The position numbers were made by a program, and so were the translations under genes. The notes under the pieces were generated by a model. The model was given only the letters and a program-made list of their open reading frames with translations. It searched no databases and was not told the DNA's origin. A stretch of 64,000 nucleotides of DNA from Euglena gracilis (lineage: Eukaryota > Euglenida > Euglenophyceae > Euglenales). The stretch is from the NCBI GenBank assembly GCA_039621445.1, contig CP154956.1:52197386-52261385 (forward strand), read 5' to 3'. Of this stretch, positions 61,700-64,000 are shown in pieces; within the stretch, counting starts at the first letter, position 1, and each line of letters starts with the position of its first letter.

Positions 61700-63490
61700 A
61701 GGAATAGTCTGCCGACACCTGAGGGGGGGGGTGTTGAACTCGATCACCCACCTAAACCCCGGGCCATGCATGGGATGGGACCAACTTTGATCCATCTCCT
61801 CTTGCACTATAACAACCGGAGAAGACCATCAGCATGCGATTTGGATCAGAATATGGGGAGCAATCTTGCTTCCTCCTTGAGGGGGGGGGAGTGATCCCAA
61901 AAAAACACCAGCATGCGGATTGGAACCCCCTGGGAATTAAGGAGCAATTACGAAACCATCCAAATAATTTGGAAAATAAAAAAACGCAAAAACACAACAG
62001 GAAGAAAATTGCGAAAAAAAAACAAAAAGGAATTGAAGAAATGTAAGCAAAAAAATTTTAAAAAAAAAAAATTTTTGAATTGCGCAAAAGCAAAAAAAAT
62101 TGCGCAAAAAGCAAAAGGAAAAAAAATCAAAATGCAAAAAAAACAAAAAAAAAAACCAAATTCACAAGAAATGTTCGTTCAGTTATGGAGAAAATATCGG
62201 CTTCAAAAAAAATGGAAATTTTCAAAAAAAAAATACAAAAAAAATTGCTAAAATGGTCAAAAAATGCGAAAATTGGGTAAAGAAGAAGGGGGGGGGGCGC
62301 CAAGAAGCAAAAAAAAAGTGATAAAAGTCGAAAAATGAGCAAAATTAAAAAAAAGTGAAAACATGAGCAAAAAAAATGTGTTTGCGAAATGTGTAAAATG
62401 TGAAACGTGTTTCGCCCCACCTGTCTTCCAAACCTTTTCTTTTTGCATTTTCCCAAAAAGCAACTCATATGTTATTGTGCATTTTGCATTCTCCCCCACC
62501 CCTGCATGAAAGTTACCTTATAGCCCAAATCCTTTTTTAAAAATATGCCCAAGGTGGAGCTGCATGGGTGTACAGTGAGTGGACAGAGCTGTAGACACTA
62601 TTTGGACAAAATTGTTCAAACTTTTGGACAAAGATATAAAGATATATCTGTCCCTGCATCTCATACACCCCCTGAGTAAAAGATGTGTGCAAATTGTTCA
62701 TACAAAGAGTGAATTTGGAAAAAATGAAAAAAATGTCAATAACTCTGTTCAAAATTTTCAACAACTCTGACCAAAGGCCCCAAGAAGCCCTCAAAGAATC
62801 CGACTTTTGGTTGTGTCATGTCTTAACACAGGCAAATTGCATTGAAAGAGACAAGTGTGTTTGGTTCAGCAAACAAACTGATCCCCGGGACCCCTACACG
62901 TTTGTTGGTGTGCCCCCACACGCACCTGTGCACTTTTGTTGGTGTTTCTTTTTGGTGAACTTTTGAAGAAAAAAATTAAATCGATCTCTGTTGGAACATC
63001 CTTGGAATTTGGAACAGAAAACATGCAATGCCAAACCCCAGGACACACACCGCCCGCAGCTCGGGCTCACCAGGGGAAACAGCAAAAGGGAGCAAAAACG
63101 GCAGTAAAGGTCCCTTTCCTTTGCCGCTTTTTTGTGTTTTTTTTTTTACTTCTGGGGGGAAGGTCCCGGGGGTTTCGCCGTGCGGAGCCCGTTTCCATAC
63201 CCCTAAAAACACCATTTTTTGCCAAAGTCTCCGGGGTCACACAGCCAAAAACAGAATTTTGCTCTTTTTTAGCACTCTCTTGTTGCCGTATTTTCAAATC
63301 TCGCGGTGACACATAGCCGCAATGAAAATTTTCGGAAATTTGCCCAAATGCGCAAATCAACACAAAAAAGCTTAAGTATGAATTAAGCCGCCTAAGCCCC
63401 ATTTACAACTGGTTGCCGGGTGCCCGGCAACCAGTGCATGCCTGCACCTGCAACAAAAAAAAACTGAATGAGTTGGGCTGAGGTTTACAT
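61700..63490. other. 1.8 kb without a supported gene
   Basis: A-rich tract 61970-62360 with GCAAAAAAA words and mixed sequence after it. Open frames are Lys-rich artefacts. Confidence 0.4.
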
Positions 63491-63492
63491 AC

Positions 63493-63669
63493 ATCATCCA
63501 GGGAGGCGTTGGGGATGGTGTACGTTGGTCGAGGGTTCAGGCCAGGTTGGCTGGTCCGGAATCTCTGCGCCTGGGAGCTGTAGGCTGGGGGTTGCGGCAC
63601 CAAGCAGCGTCTGGTTAGGCTGGAGCCAAAGCGTCGCATGTGGGGTGACTGGGTACAGACCCCAATGGC
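63493..63669 (-). CDS. Probable exon, minus strand, unidentified gene
   Basis: TTACGACTCAG precedes 63669 and GATGAT/GTATGT follows 63493. The 59 codons read AIGVCTQSPHMRRFGSSLTR, RCLVPQPPAYSSQAQRFRTS and QPGLNPRPTYTIPNASLDD. Phase 0 at both ends. A second frame is also open, but lacks a donor in phase. Basic and Ser/Pro-rich; it could be the 5' part of G1 or a separate gene. Confidence 0.45.
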
Positions 63670-64000
63670 CTGAGTCGTAAGGAAACAAAACAAATCAAAG
63701 CTAAACCCCACATAAGCACATGCAGACATACATACACACAGTGTGCCAAAAAGCTTATAGCCCCTCGAGTTTTGTGGGTGGGTACTCAACCCCAAGCCCC
63801 AAAGCCTCACCCCAATATTGACCACCTCGCCCCCTTGCTTGGCTGTAGTTTGAGTGGTAAACGAGAAGGGTCACGGTTGAAAATTTTGACTCTCACACAA
63901 CTGGCCTCAGGGTTGCACAAACCTCTGTGGCACAGCTGGCTGAGGTGGGGCAGGGCCGTGCAAGTGTGCACACACCATCACCACAGCCCATGAGCTAACA

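Overview
The window is a eukaryotic nuclear sequence dominated by repeats. The evidence is GT-AG introns of 44-51 bases, spliced exons in phase, Pol III-type tRNA-like boxes, long satellites, and remnants of several eukaryotic transposon superfamilies. Lineage is not decided by anything I can see. A protist or alga with a large repeat-rich genome is a guess, not a result. No intact bacterial-type operon, rRNA or CRISPR array was found.

Layout: 0-4 kb holds a C/G-tract foldback element, a 1.35-1.6 kb tandem duplication and tRNA-like (SINE) boxes. 4-9 kb holds palindromic ATTAATCG elements, a broken gene copy, TTGAGG hairpins and short tandem repeats. 9.3-10.5 kb is a hairpin-flanked ORF cassette. 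10.6-12.2 kb is a compact LTR element. 12.6-14 kb has a tyrosine-recombinase remnant beside a PHD-like finger, then an 8-bp-TSD MITE. 14-16 kb is a long-TIR composite. 16.6-21 kb is mostly two satellites. 21.1-25.5 kb is a nearly complete pogo/Tigger-like (DDE_1) transposon on the minus strand, with three visible catalytic Asp and at least four short introns, split by nested insertions. 26-28.5 kb has an intact relative of the 6 kb gene copy and a second hairpin-flanked ORF cassette. 29-31 kb is a hAT C-terminus split by a 1.25 kb insertion with a 7-bp TSD. 31-46 kb is mainly repeats with weak ORFs. 46-64 kb is poorer in foldback elements and carries GC-rich, phase-compatible exons on the minus strand of at least two unidentified host genes.

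The most unusual signal is a set of foldback repeats whose palindromic 'word' differs between loci while both arms change together. One such class (adjacent box TATATCAAGAA) flanks two homologous small ORFs (9502-9906 and 27768-28118). Each pair of flanking arrays uses its own word. The ORFs differ mostly at third codon positions in the part I aligned. This looks like an undescribed mobile or self-propagating element with concerted terminal hairpins. A second class ([TTGAGG]n, [TAGAGG]n, [TATAGG]n with reverse-complement tails) behaves the same way.
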